A stretch of 64,000 nt of DNA from Sva-07 sp963716235 (GCA_963716235.1 CAVQTE010000020.1:248001-312000), one strand, 5' to 3'. Positions 16,862 to 25,850 are shown, numbered from the stretch's first letter. Notes: a model not told the origin generated them from the sequence alone. Translations and numbers: made by a program.

Positions 16862-17484
16862 GCGACCTCGAGGTCCGTGACGTTCGAGTCGCATTCGGCG
16901 ATGCCGTGGTGCTCGACGGTGTTTCACTCCACGTTGCAAGCGGTGAATGCGTCGCCCTGCTGGGCCCGTCGGGAAGCGGCAAGAGCACACTCCTGCGAGT
17001 GATCGCCGGCATCATCGCGCCCGACGCGGGCGTCGTCGTGGTCGACGGGATCGATGTGACCCACATCGCGACCCACCGGCGTGGCGTCGGCATGGTCTTC
17101 CAGGACAACCAGCTGTTCCCGCATCTGTCGACGCTCGACAACGTCACGTTCGCACCGTTGCTGGCCGGCGTATCGAGGAACGACCGCAACGAATTGGGAC
17201 GCACGTGGCTCGAACGAGTCGGCCTGGCCGGATTCGGTGATCGGAACGTCACCGAACTCTCGGGAGGCGAGGCAAAGCGAGTTGCGCTCGCGCGCACCCT
17301 CGCAGCGCAACCCACCGTTGTGCTGCTCGACGAGCCCCTCACGGGCCTCGATCGCGAGCTCCACGATCGCTTGGCGGTCGACCTCGCCGAACTCCTGGAG
17401 CCGATCACCACGCTCCTCGTCACGCACGACCCCGACGAAGCCGCTGTGGTGGCTGACCGCATCGTCGCTCTGGCTGATCTCTGA
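16858..17484 (+). CDS. thiQ: Thiamine ABC transporter ATPase
   Basis: A 208-residue ABC ATPase: Walker A GPSGSGKST at 36-44, Q-loop VFQDNQLFPH near 80, signature LSGGE at 134-138, Walker B ending Asp158-Glu159, and the H-loop THDPDEA. ThiQ is typically short, without the C-terminal regulatory domain found in PotA, and this matches. It powers thiamine import through ThiP. ATG overlaps the TGA of thiP. It is the last gene of the operon; no clear terminator hairpin follows. Confidence 0.92.
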   Translation: MSDLEVRDVRVAFGDAVVLDGVSLHVASGECVALLGPSGSGKSTLLRVIAGIIAPDAGVVVVDGIDVTHIATHRRGVGMVFQDNQLFPHLSTLDNVTFAPLLAGVSRNDRNELGRTWLERVGLAGFGDRNVTELSGGEAKRVALARTLAAQPTVVLLDEPLTGLDRELHDRLAVDLAELLEPITTLLVTHDPDEAAVVADRIVALADL

Positions 17485-17523
17485 CGTTCCGCTCCGCTCG
17501 TCGGGGTGCCCACTGCGCAGGTG

Positions 17524-17793
17524 ATGAACGCGAACCAATTGCGCCAGCGGGCACGGCATCTACGCGAACTCGCGAACTCGATCGAGGCACTGCCGGTGAT
17601 GCGCCTCGAGGGCCACGCCGACGACGACACCTGGCGTGGGCCACGTCCGATGCTGTGCCGATCGACACTCATGTCGAACCAACGGCAGTTGCATACCGCC
17701 GCAGACGACCTCCGCTCGCACGCCCTCCGATTCGAGCAACACGCCGCCGAGCTCGACGCCATCGCCGCCGCTCGGGTCGGCCTGGCCGGCTGA
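17524..17793 (+). CDS. Small helical WXG100-like protein
   Basis: An 89-residue protein from the ATG at 17524 (95 if an upstream GTG at 17506 is used). It is predicted to be two amphipathic helices joined by a turn with a Trp-x-Gly (DDTWRGP) near the middle, the layout of WXG100/EsxA-like and EspC-like proteins. The second helix is rich in Ala, His, Glu and Leu (TAADDLRSHALRFEQHAAELD). Such proteins are secreted substrates or chaperone partners of type VII secretion, but no secretion ATPase is in the window. The next gene starts 12 nt later, so the two are probably an operon. Function not established. Confidence 0.6.
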   Translation: MNANQLRQRARHLRELANSIEALPVMRLEGHADDDTWRGPRPMLCRSTLMSNQRQLHTAADDLRSHALRFEQHAAELDAIAAARVGLAG

Positions 17794-17804
17794 GGAGCGC
17801 CGAC

Positions 17805-19382
17805 GTGGAGATGGGCTACGACCCCCAGCGTGTGCGGACGCTCTCCCACCACACCGCCGTCGCGATCGACCGACTCCGTTCGATCCGCTCCGACGACCCT
17901 GCTGCGGCCGACGCGCTACGGACGATCAAACTCACCCGACGCAACCTCGAAGACCTCTGGATGCCGACGCTGCTCCAGATCGTCCGCAGCGACGCCCTGG
18001 CGTCGTGGACCCGGACGTTCGGCTCGTGGACTGCAATGTCACCGCTCACCGACGATGTCCTGCTCGGATACGTCACCTGGGCCGATCCGCTGCAGCCCGA
18101 ATTGGCGGATCTCGACGTGCTGGACCTCGACGTGCTGGCCCGCGAACTCGCGCTGCGTGTCGCCCGTGATCCGGACTTCGCCGATCGATTGGTCGCGCTT
18201 GCGCCGGCAACGACGATCATCGGAAACCTGACCGGTCGGGCCGACTTCCCGCCGACATTCCTGGCCGACGTCGTCACAGCGATGATGTGGCCCCACGGCC
18301 CGCAGACCACCGCCGATCTCGACGGATACGCCGCATCACTGTCGAACGCGATGGCCGCCCTGCTGCACCATCCGTCTGCGTGCCTCGATCTCCTCCTCGA
18401 TCCTGCCGTGTTGTACGGCATCGCGAGCTGGGAGCGCCTCGACGCCGACATGGTCCGAGAGTTCACACTGACCGGCATGTACGACGCCGTCGCCGCCGAC
18501 CCCGGCCGGCTCGGCGACGGTTACCGGGTGATCGCCATGCTCACGACGATTGCGAATGGTCCGCTCGACGATGGACTGAGCCCTGCCATGGCCGTCGGCA
18601 TCGCCGGATCGATGGCCGGCTACATCCCGACGCTGGCGCCGGCTCTGGCCTTCGAGGCCAATTCCAGGTCGGTCGTGATCGTCGACGGCGTGGAAATCGA
18701 CCTCGGCACCTACGACGAACTGGTCGGCCTCTTCGGCGTCGTGTTGCGCAACCCTTCTGCTCAGGCAGCAATCGGCCCCGTCGTGAGCGAGTACGCCACG
18801 CAGACCGTCACCGACCTGGGCGCCGGTGTGGGCAAACTCACCGGCGTCGAGCACGTGGCCGATTTCGCCGATCTGCTCGTGGATGCCACCCGAGCCGAAC
18901 AGAGCACCCTGATGGCCGAAGCGGCCGCGGAGGAAGGACGACGACGCCAGCTCGGTGGAGCACTCGGTTTCGGGCTGTCGGCGATGGCATCGGTGTTCGG
19001 CGGCGGCCCCGCCGTGAGGTCGGTCGTCTCGGCCGCCGTGCTGGTCGGTACCGAACTCGTGGCGAACGTCGAGCCCGAGACCATGCCCGATGGCCTGTTC
19101 GGCCCGACGGCCTACAACCTGATCACCATGGCAGCGGTGGCGGTTGTCGTGAACGACCCTCATGTCCGACGCGAGTTGGGATTGGGCTCGATCAGTCCGC
19201 GCCGACTTGGCGAGATGGCTCGGCGCCTCGACGACATCGCCGACGAGCCCGACCTCACCGACCGCGTGACCAAGGTCCGCGAGCTCGAGCACTGGATCGC
19301 AACGGAGGTTCCGGAGCTCGACGCGCACCTCAACACCGTCAAGATGTTGCCCGGAATGGACGCCCTCAAGGAGAGGGTATGA
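17805..19382 (+). CDS. 525-residue alpha-helical protein of unknown function, partner of the WXG-like protein
   Basis: I do not recognise a catalytic domain. The protein is largely alpha-helical, rich in Ala, Leu, Asp and Arg, and begins with an ESX-style helical region (YDPQRVRTLSHHTAVAIDRLRS). Around residues 385-425 a Gly/Ala-rich hydrophobic stretch (GALGFGLSAMASVFGGG, then VVSAAVLVGTELVANV) could span or insert into a membrane. It resembles the long actinobacterial proteins often paired with WXG100-type genes. No toxin domain is evident at the C-terminus. I chose GTG at 17805 because GGAG lies about 7 nt upstream; ATG at 17811 is possible. Confidence 0.55.
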   Translation: MEMGYDPQRVRTLSHHTAVAIDRLRSIRSDDPAAADALRTIKLTRRNLEDLWMPTLLQIVRSDALASWTRTFGSWTAMSPLTDDVLLGYVTWADPLQPELADLDVLDLDVLARELALRVARDPDFADRLVALAPATTIIGNLTGRADFPPTFLADVVTAMMWPHGPQTTADLDGYAASLSNAMAALLHHPSACLDLLLDPAVLYGIASWERLDADMVREFTLTGMYDAVAADPGRLGDGYRVIAMLTTIANGPLDDGLSPAMAVGIAGSMAGYIPTLAPALAFEANSRSVVIVDGVEIDLGTYDELVGLFGVVLRNPSAQAAIGPVVSEYATQTVTDLGAGVGKLTGVEHVADFADLLVDATRAEQSTLMAEAAAEEGRRRQLGGALGFGLSAMASVFGGGPAVRSVVSAAVLVGTELVANVEPETMPDGLFGPTAYNLITMAAVAVVVNDPHVRRELGLGSISPRRLGEMARRLDDIADEPDLTDRVTKVRELEHWIATEVPELDAHLNTVKMLPGMDALKERV

Positions 19383-19402
19383 CCTCGTAGACGGCCGGCG
19401 AA

Positions 19403-19453
19403 GTTCTGCGTCAGCGACCACGTTCACTCTGGACGTTGTTGCTGACGCAGAAC
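19403..19453. terminator. Hairpin between the WXG-type operon and gnd
   Basis: A 13-bp perfect stem (GTTCTGCGTCAGC and its complement) encloses a 25-nt loop, 20 nt after the stop of the 525-residue protein and 33 nt before gnd. Consistent with a transcription terminator, though the loop is long. Confidence 0.55.
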
Positions 19454-19486
19454 GGGGATCCAACGTGTTCGTGGCAGTCTGTGCCC

Positions 19487-20512
19487 ATGGAACTCGGGAT
19501 GATCGGGCTCGGCCGGATGGGCGCCAACATGGTGCGCCGTCTCCAACGCGACGGACACGACTGCGTCGTCCACGACGTCGACGAGGCAGCGATGGCGGCC
19601 CTCGAAGCCGAACTCGGCGTGGTCGGCGCTCGCTCGCTGGCCGAGATGGTCGCCGCGCTCGAACCGCCACGCGCGGTCTGGATCATGGTCCCCGCCGCCT
19701 TCGTCGGATCGACCGTCGACGCACTCGCTCCACTGCTCGACCCCGACGACACGATCATCGACGGCGGCAACTCCTGGTACCGCCACGACGTCGACCGTTC
19801 GGCGGTGCTCGCGCTCGCGGGAATCGACTACCTCGACGTCGGGACCAGCGGCGGCGTGTTCGGCCTCGAGCGCGGCTACTGCCTGATGATCGGTGGGCCG
19901 GATGAGGCCGTCGAGCGCTTGGCGCCGATCTTCGAATCGCTCGCGCCGGGGCTCGGCGACACCGAACGCACCCCTGGCCGCGCCGGCGAGGCGGCGTCGG
20001 AGGAACACGGCTGGCTGCACTGCGGACCGAGCGGGGCCGGCCACTTCGTGAAGATGGTCCACAACGGCATCGAGTACGGCCTGATGGCCGCGTACGCCGA
20101 GGGCCTCAACGTGCTCGCCAAGGCCGACATCGGAGCGATCGACCACGCCGTCGATGCCGAAACGGCGCCGCTCGATGCCGCCGCCTACTACCGCTACGAC
20201 CTCGACCTCGCGAGGATCACCGAGGTGTGGCGCCGGGGGTCGGTGATCAGTTCCTGGCTGCTCGATCTCACCGCGGAGGCGTTCCACGCCGACCCGGAGC
20301 TGAGCGCCTACACCGGTGTGGTGAGCGACTCCGGTGAAGGACGCTGGACGATCAACGCTGCGATCGACGAGGGCGTCCCCGTGCCGGTGCTCTCGGCGGC
20401 GCTGTACCAGCGCTTCTCCTCCCGGGGCCGTTCCGACGTCGCCGATCAGGTGCTGTCGGCGATGCGCGCCGGCTTCGGTGGCCACATCGAACGTAAGGAT
20501 GCGACTCGATGA
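19487..20512 (+). CDS. gnd: 6-phosphogluconate dehydrogenase, short type
   Basis: A 341-residue member of the short (about 300-340) YqeC/GndA-type 6-phosphogluconate dehydrogenases. GLGRMG at 7-12 binds the nicotinamide cofactor; IDGGNSWYRHD, DVGTSGGVFGLERGYCLMIGG and HCGPSGAGHFVKMVHNG are the substrate and catalytic regions, with the Lys-x-x-x-Asn of the last motif as the catalytic residues. It oxidatively decarboxylates 6-phosphogluconate to ribulose 5-phosphate. Its TGA overlaps the ATG of zwf, so both enzymes of the oxidative pentose phosphate pathway are co-translated. Confidence 0.93.
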   Translation: MELGMIGLGRMGANMVRRLQRDGHDCVVHDVDEAAMAALEAELGVVGARSLAEMVAALEPPRAVWIMVPAAFVGSTVDALAPLLDPDDTIIDGGNSWYRHDVDRSAVLALAGIDYLDVGTSGGVFGLERGYCLMIGGPDEAVERLAPIFESLAPGLGDTERTPGRAGEAASEEHGWLHCGPSGAGHFVKMVHNGIEYGLMAAYAEGLNVLAKADIGAIDHAVDAETAPLDAAAYYRYDLDLARITEVWRRGSVISSWLLDLTAEAFHADPELSAYTGVVSDSGEGRWTINAAIDEGVPVPVLSAALYQRFSSRGRSDVADQVLSAMRAGFGGHIERKDATR

Positions 20513-21963
20513 GCCACCAATCCGCGAGTGGGGGCCAGACACACATGGACACGTCGCGAATGCAGACCAACCAGCCCGACGCCGACGCGCTCGTGCTGTT
20601 CGGCGCCACCGGCGACCTGGCTGTCCGCAAGCTCTTCCCCGCCCTGTACCGCCTCGAGAAGGCCGGGACACTGCGAGTACCGGTCATCGGTGTCGCCCGC
20701 AGCGACTGGACCGACGACGACTTCCGGGCCCACGCCCGTGCGTCGATCGAGGAACACATCGACAGTCCCGATCCGGCCGTCGTCGATGCGCTGTGCAGCC
20801 ACATGGACCTCGTGCAGGGCGACTACGCCGACGAGAACACCTGGAACGAACTGCGAGCCACGCTCGATCGCCACAACTCGATGGTGGCGGTCTTCTACAT
20901 GGCGATCCCGCCGGACATGTTCCCGACCGTCGCCACCAAACTTGCCTCGGTCGGGTTGCACCACCGGGGCCGGATCGTGGTGGAGAAGCCGTTCGGACGC
21001 GACCTGCAGTCGGCAATCGACCTCAACCAGACCCTCCACGAGGTGTTCGCCGAGGATCACATCTTCCGCATCGACCACTACCTCGGCAAAGAGGCGGTCG
21101 AGGATCTCCTCGTGTTCCGTTTCGCGAACACACTGCTCGAACCGGTGTGGAACCGCAACTACGTCCGCAGCGTTCAGGTGACGATGTCGGAGACCCTCGA
21201 CGTGGAGGGCCGCGGCTCGTTCTACGAGGGCGTCGGCGCGATCCGCGACGTACTGCAAAACCATCTCCTGCAGGTCGTGTCACTGCTGGCGATGGAGCCT
21301 CCCGCAGGCGCCGACTCCGGCTACCTGCAGGACGAGAAGGCCAAGGTGATCGCAGCGATGCGCCCGATCGAGCCGTCGGCGCTCGTGCGTGGCCAGTACG
21401 TCGGCTACCGCGACGAGCCCGGCGTCGACCCGAACTCGACTGTCGAGACCTTCGCGGCAGTCCGACTGGAGATCGATTCGTGGCGCTGGGCGGGCGTGCC
21501 GTGGTACGTGCGCGTCGGCAAGGCACTCCCCCAGAACGCGACCGAGGCGGTCATCGAACTTCGCGAGCCTCCGCGGATGCTGTTCGACGAATCGGGCGGA
21601 CCACCTCCAGGACGCAACCTGATCCGGCTGCGGCTCGGCAAGAACGACGGCGTCACGTTCGGTCTCCAGGCAAAGACGCCAGGGCCGAATCTCGACAGCC
21701 AGGAGGTCGACGTCGACGTCGACTTCGCAGCGGCGCTCGGCGAGCGCCAGGACGCCTACGAGCGACTGATCGGCGACGCGTTGATCGGGTCGCTACGACG
21801 GTTCGCCCGCCAGGACATCGTCGAGGGAACGTGGCGTGTCGTGCAGCCGGCACTGGACCATCCCGGCGACGTCGTGCCGTACTTCCGCGGATCGTGGGGC
21901 CCCGCCGATGCCGACGACATCCTCCTCAACGGCGACCACTGGTTCCAGCCGAGCCCATCATGA
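20509..21963 (+). CDS. zwf: Glucose-6-phosphate 1-dehydrogenase
   Basis: A 484-residue enzyme. The early LVLFGATGDLAVRKLFPALY is the NADP-binding GxxGDLxxRKLxP motif; RIDHYLGKE (187-195) carries the catalytic Asp-His pair and the substrate Lys194. EKPFGRD precedes it. It converts glucose 6-phosphate to 6-phosphogluconolactone with NADP. The lactonase gene (pgl) is absent from the operon. The start used overlaps the gnd stop; internal Met codons at residues 13 and 18 are possible alternatives. Its stop overlaps the next ATG. Confidence 0.95.
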   Translation: MSHQSASGGQTHMDTSRMQTNQPDADALVLFGATGDLAVRKLFPALYRLEKAGTLRVPVIGVARSDWTDDDFRAHARASIEEHIDSPDPAVVDALCSHMDLVQGDYADENTWNELRATLDRHNSMVAVFYMAIPPDMFPTVATKLASVGLHHRGRIVVEKPFGRDLQSAIDLNQTLHEVFAEDHIFRIDHYLGKEAVEDLLVFRFANTLLEPVWNRNYVRSVQVTMSETLDVEGRGSFYEGVGAIRDVLQNHLLQVVSLLAMEPPAGADSGYLQDEKAKVIAAMRPIEPSALVRGQYVGYRDEPGVDPNSTVETFAAVRLEIDSWRWAGVPWYVRVGKALPQNATEAVIELREPPRMLFDESGGPPPGRNLIRLRLGKNDGVTFGLQAKTPGPNLDSQEVDVDVDFAAALGERQDAYERLIGDALIGSLRRFARQDIVEGTWRVVQPALDHPGDVVPYFRGSWGPADADDILLNGDHWFQPSPS

Positions 21964-22544
21964 CCCACCACCGAATCCTGATCACAGCGGGCAGCATCCG
22001 CCGCGCCTCGTTCAACTCCCTCCTGGCACGGGCGGTCGCCGACGAGCTGGCGCGTCGAGATCGCGAGCATGTGTTGGTGAGCCTCGCCGACCACGACATG
22101 CCGATCTACCACGGCGACCACGAGGACGAACACGGAGTGCCGACGACTGCGCACGAACTCGCCACGCTGCTGCGCGACTCCGGCGGCCTGCTGATCGCCA
22201 GCCCCGAGTACAACGGTTCGTTCAGCCCGCTGCTGAAGAACTCGATCGATTGGGTCACCCGAGTCGACATGGGTGTGCTGCGCGACACGCTCGTCGGCCT
22301 CATGGCGGCCTCGCCCGGACGGGGCGGCGGCGTACGAGGCCTGGCGATGGTTCGCACCTGGTTCGAGAACATGCGCCTCACCGTGGCGACCGACGACCTG
22401 TCGATCCCACAGGTCAACGAGCACGTCAGCGGCGACACGAGCTCGATGGCCTTCGACATCGAGACCAGTGCTGCCATCGCTGCCTGGGTCGACGCCTACC
22501 TGGTCGAGTTCGACGAGTACTGCACCGGCCGCCCGGCGACCTGA
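21960..22544 (+). CDS. NADPH-dependent FMN reductase family protein
   Basis: A 194-residue flavodoxin-like protein. GSIRRASFNSLLAR at 11-24 is the FMN phosphate loop, and ASPEYNGSFSPLLKNSIDW (80-98) is the diagnostic motif of the NADPH:FMN reductase/chromate reductase family. It would use NADPH to reduce quinones, FMN or metal ions. Co-translation with zwf and gnd, both NADPH producers, fits that role. Its stop is 2 nt before the palindrome at 22547. Confidence 0.88.
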   Translation: MTHHRILITAGSIRRASFNSLLARAVADELARRDREHVLVSLADHDMPIYHGDHEDEHGVPTTAHELATLLRDSGGLLIASPEYNGSFSPLLKNSIDWVTRVDMGVLRDTLVGLMAASPGRGGGVRGLAMVRTWFENMRLTVATDDLSIPQVNEHVSGDTSSMAFDIETSAAIAAWVDAYLVEFDEYCTGRPAT

Positions 22545-22546
22545 TG

Positions 22547-22577
22547 GTTACATCAGGGGTCAGACCCGCGATGTGAC
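22547..22577 (+). repeat. 31-nt palindrome, copy B
   Basis: Fifteen-base arms around a central A with the core GGGGTCAGACCC. Outer arms are GTTACATC and GATGTGAC (one G-T wobble); two further positions next to the core do not pair. It is directly after the FMN reductase stop and about 14 nt before the EamA permease start. Likely a transcription terminator. Confidence 0.75.
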
Positions 22578-22591
22578 ACTGCGGGCGCACC

Positions 22592-23480
22592 ATGTGGATT
22601 CCGATCACTCTCGCGGCGGCGACATTCCAGGTCCTGCGCACCTCCCGGCAGCACCAGCTGCGGTCGGTGCTGTCGGTCAACGGGGCGGGCTTCGTCCGCT
22701 ACGCGTACGGGTTCCCGCTGGCGTTGATCGTCGCCTTCGTCACGTTCGGCATCGCAGGTCAGCCGATCCCGTCGATCCCTGGCCGGTTCTGGCCGATCAT
22801 CGCCGGAGCGGGCGTCGTCCAGATCCTCGGAACCGTCGCACTGCTGCGGGCCTTCGATCTTCGCAACTTCGCCATCGGAACCGTCTACGCCAAGACCGAG
22901 GTCATCCTCGTCGCCGTCGTGTCAGCGGTCGTGCTGGGCGAACCCCTCGAACCGCTCGGCTGGGTTGCCGCGTTCATCTGCATGGCCGGCGTCGTCGTGG
23001 CTCGCCGCCCCCAACCGTCTGCGCGACGTCCTGGGCAGCGCCCGTGATCCCGCCGCCCTCATGGGCGTCATCGCCGCCGGGTGCTTCGCGCTCGCGGCAG
23101 TCGGCATCAGGGGTGCGTCGACGTCGCTCGATGGGCCGACCTGGAATCGAGCCCTGCTGACCCTCACCGTGATGCTCGGCATCCAGACCCTCGTCAACTC
23201 GAGTCAGCTCGCGGTAACCGACCGGGATGAGCTCACCAACGTCGCCCGAGCCTGGAGGTTCGCACTCCCCGTCGGCGTGCTCAGCCTCTGTGGCTCGATC
23301 GGATGGGCGGTGGCCGTGACGCTGACCAACGCAGCCAAGGTGCGTACCCTCGGTCAGGTCGAAATCGTCATCGCGTTCGCCATCTCGGCATGGGTGCTGC
23401 ACGAACAGCACAGCCGCACCGAGTACCTCGCCAGCGCGCTCGTGCTGGTCGGCGTCATCGGCGTGGTCGTGTTCGGCTGA
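22592..23480 (+). pseudogene. EamA/DMT-family transporter interrupted by a +1 frameshift
   Basis: Two open segments, 22592 to about 22999 and about 23001 to 23480, together form one ten-helix drug/metabolite transporter. The first part holds helices 1-5 and ends in VAAFICMAGVVV; the second resumes with LAAPNRLRDVLG and helices 6-10, ending in VLVGVIGVVVFG. Removing one base around 23000 restores a single reading frame of about 295 codons. No other damage is visible, so this is either a very recent mutation or a sequence error. The transported substrate is unknown. Confidence 0.75.
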
Positions 23481-23493
23481 CACGCACCACCGG

Positions 23494-23823
23494 ATGCTGA
23501 GCACCGCGGTCAGGAACGCTGACCGGTCCTCAAGGAAGCTCCACCCGTGGCTCGAACGGACCGCGGTGATCATCGGCCGCCAAGCCCCGACTACCCAGAG
23601 CCCGCTCGATGCTCTGACGAAGGCAGAACTCCGAGTTGCTGCGGCGATCTCCAGGGGGCTGAGCAATCGGGATGCCGCCGACAACCTCTTCCTCAGCCCG
23701 AAGACGGTCGATTCGCACCTCCAGCGCATCTACCGAAAGCTCGGGGTCAGCTCGCGCACCGAACTCGCGATCTTGATCAGTGGGGCTCCCCGCACCAGTC
23801 CAGCTGGGAACGGCGCGTGGTGA
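23494..23823 (+). CDS. LuxR-type HTH protein without sensor domain (possible remnant)
   Basis: A 109-residue protein consisting mainly of a GerE/LuxR DNA-binding domain: LTKAELRVAAAISRGLSNRDAA, then FLSPKTVDSHLQRIYRKLGV with the recognition helix, then SSRTELA. The preceding 40 residues look like the linker that usually joins this domain to a large AAA or TPR sensor region, which is missing. It may be a stand-alone regulator or the C-terminal stub of a deleted LAL-type regulator. The start ATG has no strong ribosome binding site. Confidence 0.6.
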   Translation: MLSTAVRNADRSSRKLHPWLERTAVIIGRQAPTTQSPLDALTKAELRVAAAISRGLSNRDAADNLFLSPKTVDSHLQRIYRKLGVSSRTELAILISGAPRTSPAGNGAW

Positions 23824-23879
23824 CCACGAGATCCGTGAACGCGTCCGTTCGGAACTGACGACCTCGCTACTCTCCGATC

Positions 23880-25112
23880 ATGCGTGGACTCGTCGTACCC
23901 GACGCGACCGAGGACTTCACGGCGGATCCGGTCGAGTTGTTCTTCGATCTCGCGTTCGTCTTCGCGTTCTCGCAACTGGTCGGGCTGCTGGTCGAGATCC
24001 CGACGTGGGACACGATCGGCAGGGCCACGCTGATCTTCCTGATGCTCTGGCTGCCGTGGACGCAGTTCGCCTGGTCGGCCAACGCCGTCCCCGGCAACTC
24101 CCGCACTGTACGAGTGCTGTTCCTCGTCGCGACGGCGGCCAGCGTGCCGATGGCAGCCTCGGTCCAGACCGCCTTCGACCAGAGCGGTCCGCTTTTCGCC
24201 ATTCCGCTCGCAGTGATCTTCCTGATGGGGATCGCCCTCATGGTCATCGGTCTGCCCAACGATTCACAGGTGTACCGATCAGCCATCGGGTACGCGACCC
24301 CGACGCTGGTGGCGATGGCCGCCATCGTGGTCGGCGGGTTCCTCGACGGCGACGCCAGGGTCGTGGCATGGGTCGTCGGCGTCCTGATCGTGATCTACTC
24401 CACCATCCGGGCGGGGGGCAGCGAATGGATCATCCGCGCCGGGCACTTCGCGGAGCGCCACGCCTTGATCCTCATCGTGGCGCTCGGCGAGGTCATCGTC
24501 GCCATCGGCAACTCGGTCGTCATCCCACTCGACGAGGACGGCGGCCTGCCGGCCGAGTCGGTCGTCGCGCTCGTCGCCGCCGGTGTGCTCGCCGGCCTGC
24601 TGTGGTGGGCCTACTTCGATCGGGTGCAGCCGGCGTTCGAGCACCGCACGGAGGAGACGCCACCGGCCGAGCGAGGGCGATTCGCCCGCGACATCTACAC
24701 CTACGCGCACGCTCCGATCGTTGCCGGCGTGATCCTCTCCGCGGTCGCCATCGAGGAGATGGCGCTCCACCCGAACGATCCCCTGCCGGCGGCGTACCGG
24801 GCGATGGGAGCGGCCGGGATCGTGCTCTACTTCGGAGGGGTCGGCATCGGCGTGTACCGCTCGTTCGGGGCGCTCGCCCGCGAACGCTTCGTCGCCGTCG
24901 GCCTGATCATCGTGCTCATGCTCGTCGGCAACGACGTCGACGGTGTCGTGCTCCTCGTCGGGATCGTCCTGATCCTGCTCGCCACGCTCATCTTCGAGCA
25001 CCGACGCATCGAGGGCACCCCCTCCAGACCGGGCGACGCGTCAGTTCACGACGCGTCGACTCACGGTGAGTCAGTCGACGACGGTCGGGTCGGCGACGAG
25101 GCTGCGCACTAG
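23880..25112 (+). CDS. ltrA: Low temperature requirement protein A family membrane protein
   Basis: A 410-residue polytopic membrane protein with about ten to twelve hydrophobic segments. The N-terminal VELFFDLAFVFAFSQL and the internal HFAERHALILIVALGEVIVAIG are the signature segments of the LtrA family; HAPIVAGVILSAVAIEE follows in the second half. Named from a Listeria gene needed for growth at low temperature; the biochemical function is unknown. The 3' end overlaps the convergent aldolase II gene by 42 bp, within a charged non-conserved tail. Confidence 0.88.
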   Translation: MRGLVVPDATEDFTADPVELFFDLAFVFAFSQLVGLLVEIPTWDTIGRATLIFLMLWLPWTQFAWSANAVPGNSRTVRVLFLVATAASVPMAASVQTAFDQSGPLFAIPLAVIFLMGIALMVIGLPNDSQVYRSAIGYATPTLVAMAAIVVGGFLDGDARVVAWVVGVLIVIYSTIRAGGSEWIIRAGHFAERHALILIVALGEVIVAIGNSVVIPLDEDGGLPAESVVALVAAGVLAGLLWWAYFDRVQPAFEHRTEETPPAERGRFARDIYTYAHAPIVAGVILSAVAIEEMALHPNDPLPAAYRAMGAAGIVLYFGGVGIGVYRSFGALARERFVAVGLIIVLMLVGNDVDGVVLLVGIVLILLATLIFEHRRIEGTPSRPGDASVHDASTHGESVDDGRVGDEAAH

Positions 25113-25850
25113 CCACTGGAACAGCCGCCAACCCGTGGATGCCGGCGCCAGGGTCTCGGCCGCCACAGCTGCGGCCCCGTCGGAGATCGCGATCCCGTTC
25201 GGCGCCTTCACGTGGACCTCGGCGACCCGTTCGGCCATGACGAACCAGCCGACGGCTTCTTCCACCGATCCGCCGGCAGTGAGCAACCCGTGGTTGCGCA
25301 GGATGCACAGCTTGTTGTCGCCGAGCGCCGTCGCGATCCGTTTGCCCCCGTCGTAGGAGAGGACCTCGACCTCCTCGTCGTCGAAGAGAGCCTGGTCGAA
25401 CACGAACGCGCAGGATTCCTGGCTGATGGCCCGGAACGGCTCGACGTTCGCGGACCACGGCGTGCCGAAGCCGGTGTGGGTGTGCGCGGCGCTCACCGCA
25501 TCGGGCCGGGCGGCGAGTACCGGGGCGTGAATGTTGTAGCCCGCGGTGTTGACTGCACCGGTCGGGTTGCCGTCGGCGTCCATCACGCGCCCATCGGGAC
25601 CGACGAGGACGAGCTGATCGACCGTCGCGGCACCGAACGGCACACCCCAGTCCAGCAGCCAGAAGTGATCGGTCAGGATCGGATCGCGGGCGGAGACGTG
25701 ACCGTCACCGAGCTGACCCCAGCGCATCGCACCGAAGATGCGGTAGCCGAGCGCACACATGCGCTTGCGATGCAGGCGTTCATCCTCGGGCGATCGGATC
25801 GCGTCGAACGGCTCGACCCCGGGAAACGTCGGGTACGGCGACTCGCTCAT
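25071..25850 (-). CDS. Class II aldolase/adducin family protein
   Basis: A 259-residue protein. HTHTGFGTPW supplies two zinc-binding His residues and LRNHGLLTAG a third, as in class II aldolases and ribulose-5-phosphate epimerases. GDGHVSARDP at the N-terminal region matches the family's substrate-phosphate loop, but the loop lacks the usual Ser/Asn set for sugar phosphates, so it may act on another substrate, as many actinobacterial decarboxylase-like members do. Function not assigned. Confidence 0.8.
   Translation of the reverse strand: MSESPYPTFPGVEPFDAIRSPEDERLHRKRMCALGYRIFGAMRWGQLGDGHVSARDPILTDHFWLLDWGVPFGAATVDQLVLVGPDGRVMDADGNPTGAVNTAGYNIHAPVLAARPDAVSAAHTHTGFGTPWSANVEPFRAISQESCAFVFDQALFDDEEVEVLSYDGGKRIATALGDNKLCILRNHGLLTAGGSVEEAVGWFVMAERVAEVHVKAPNGIAISDGAAAVAAETLAPASTGWRLFQWLVRSLVADPTVVD

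Noticed and set aside
17506..19382. Polymorphic toxin-immunity system
   Set aside because: No nuclease or other toxin domain at the C-terminus and no small immunity gene follows; the next gene is gnd.
22965..23480. Separate five-helix permease as half of a two-gene EMR-type pair
   Set aside because: The two halves join seamlessly when a single base is removed, and the second half has no start region of its own.
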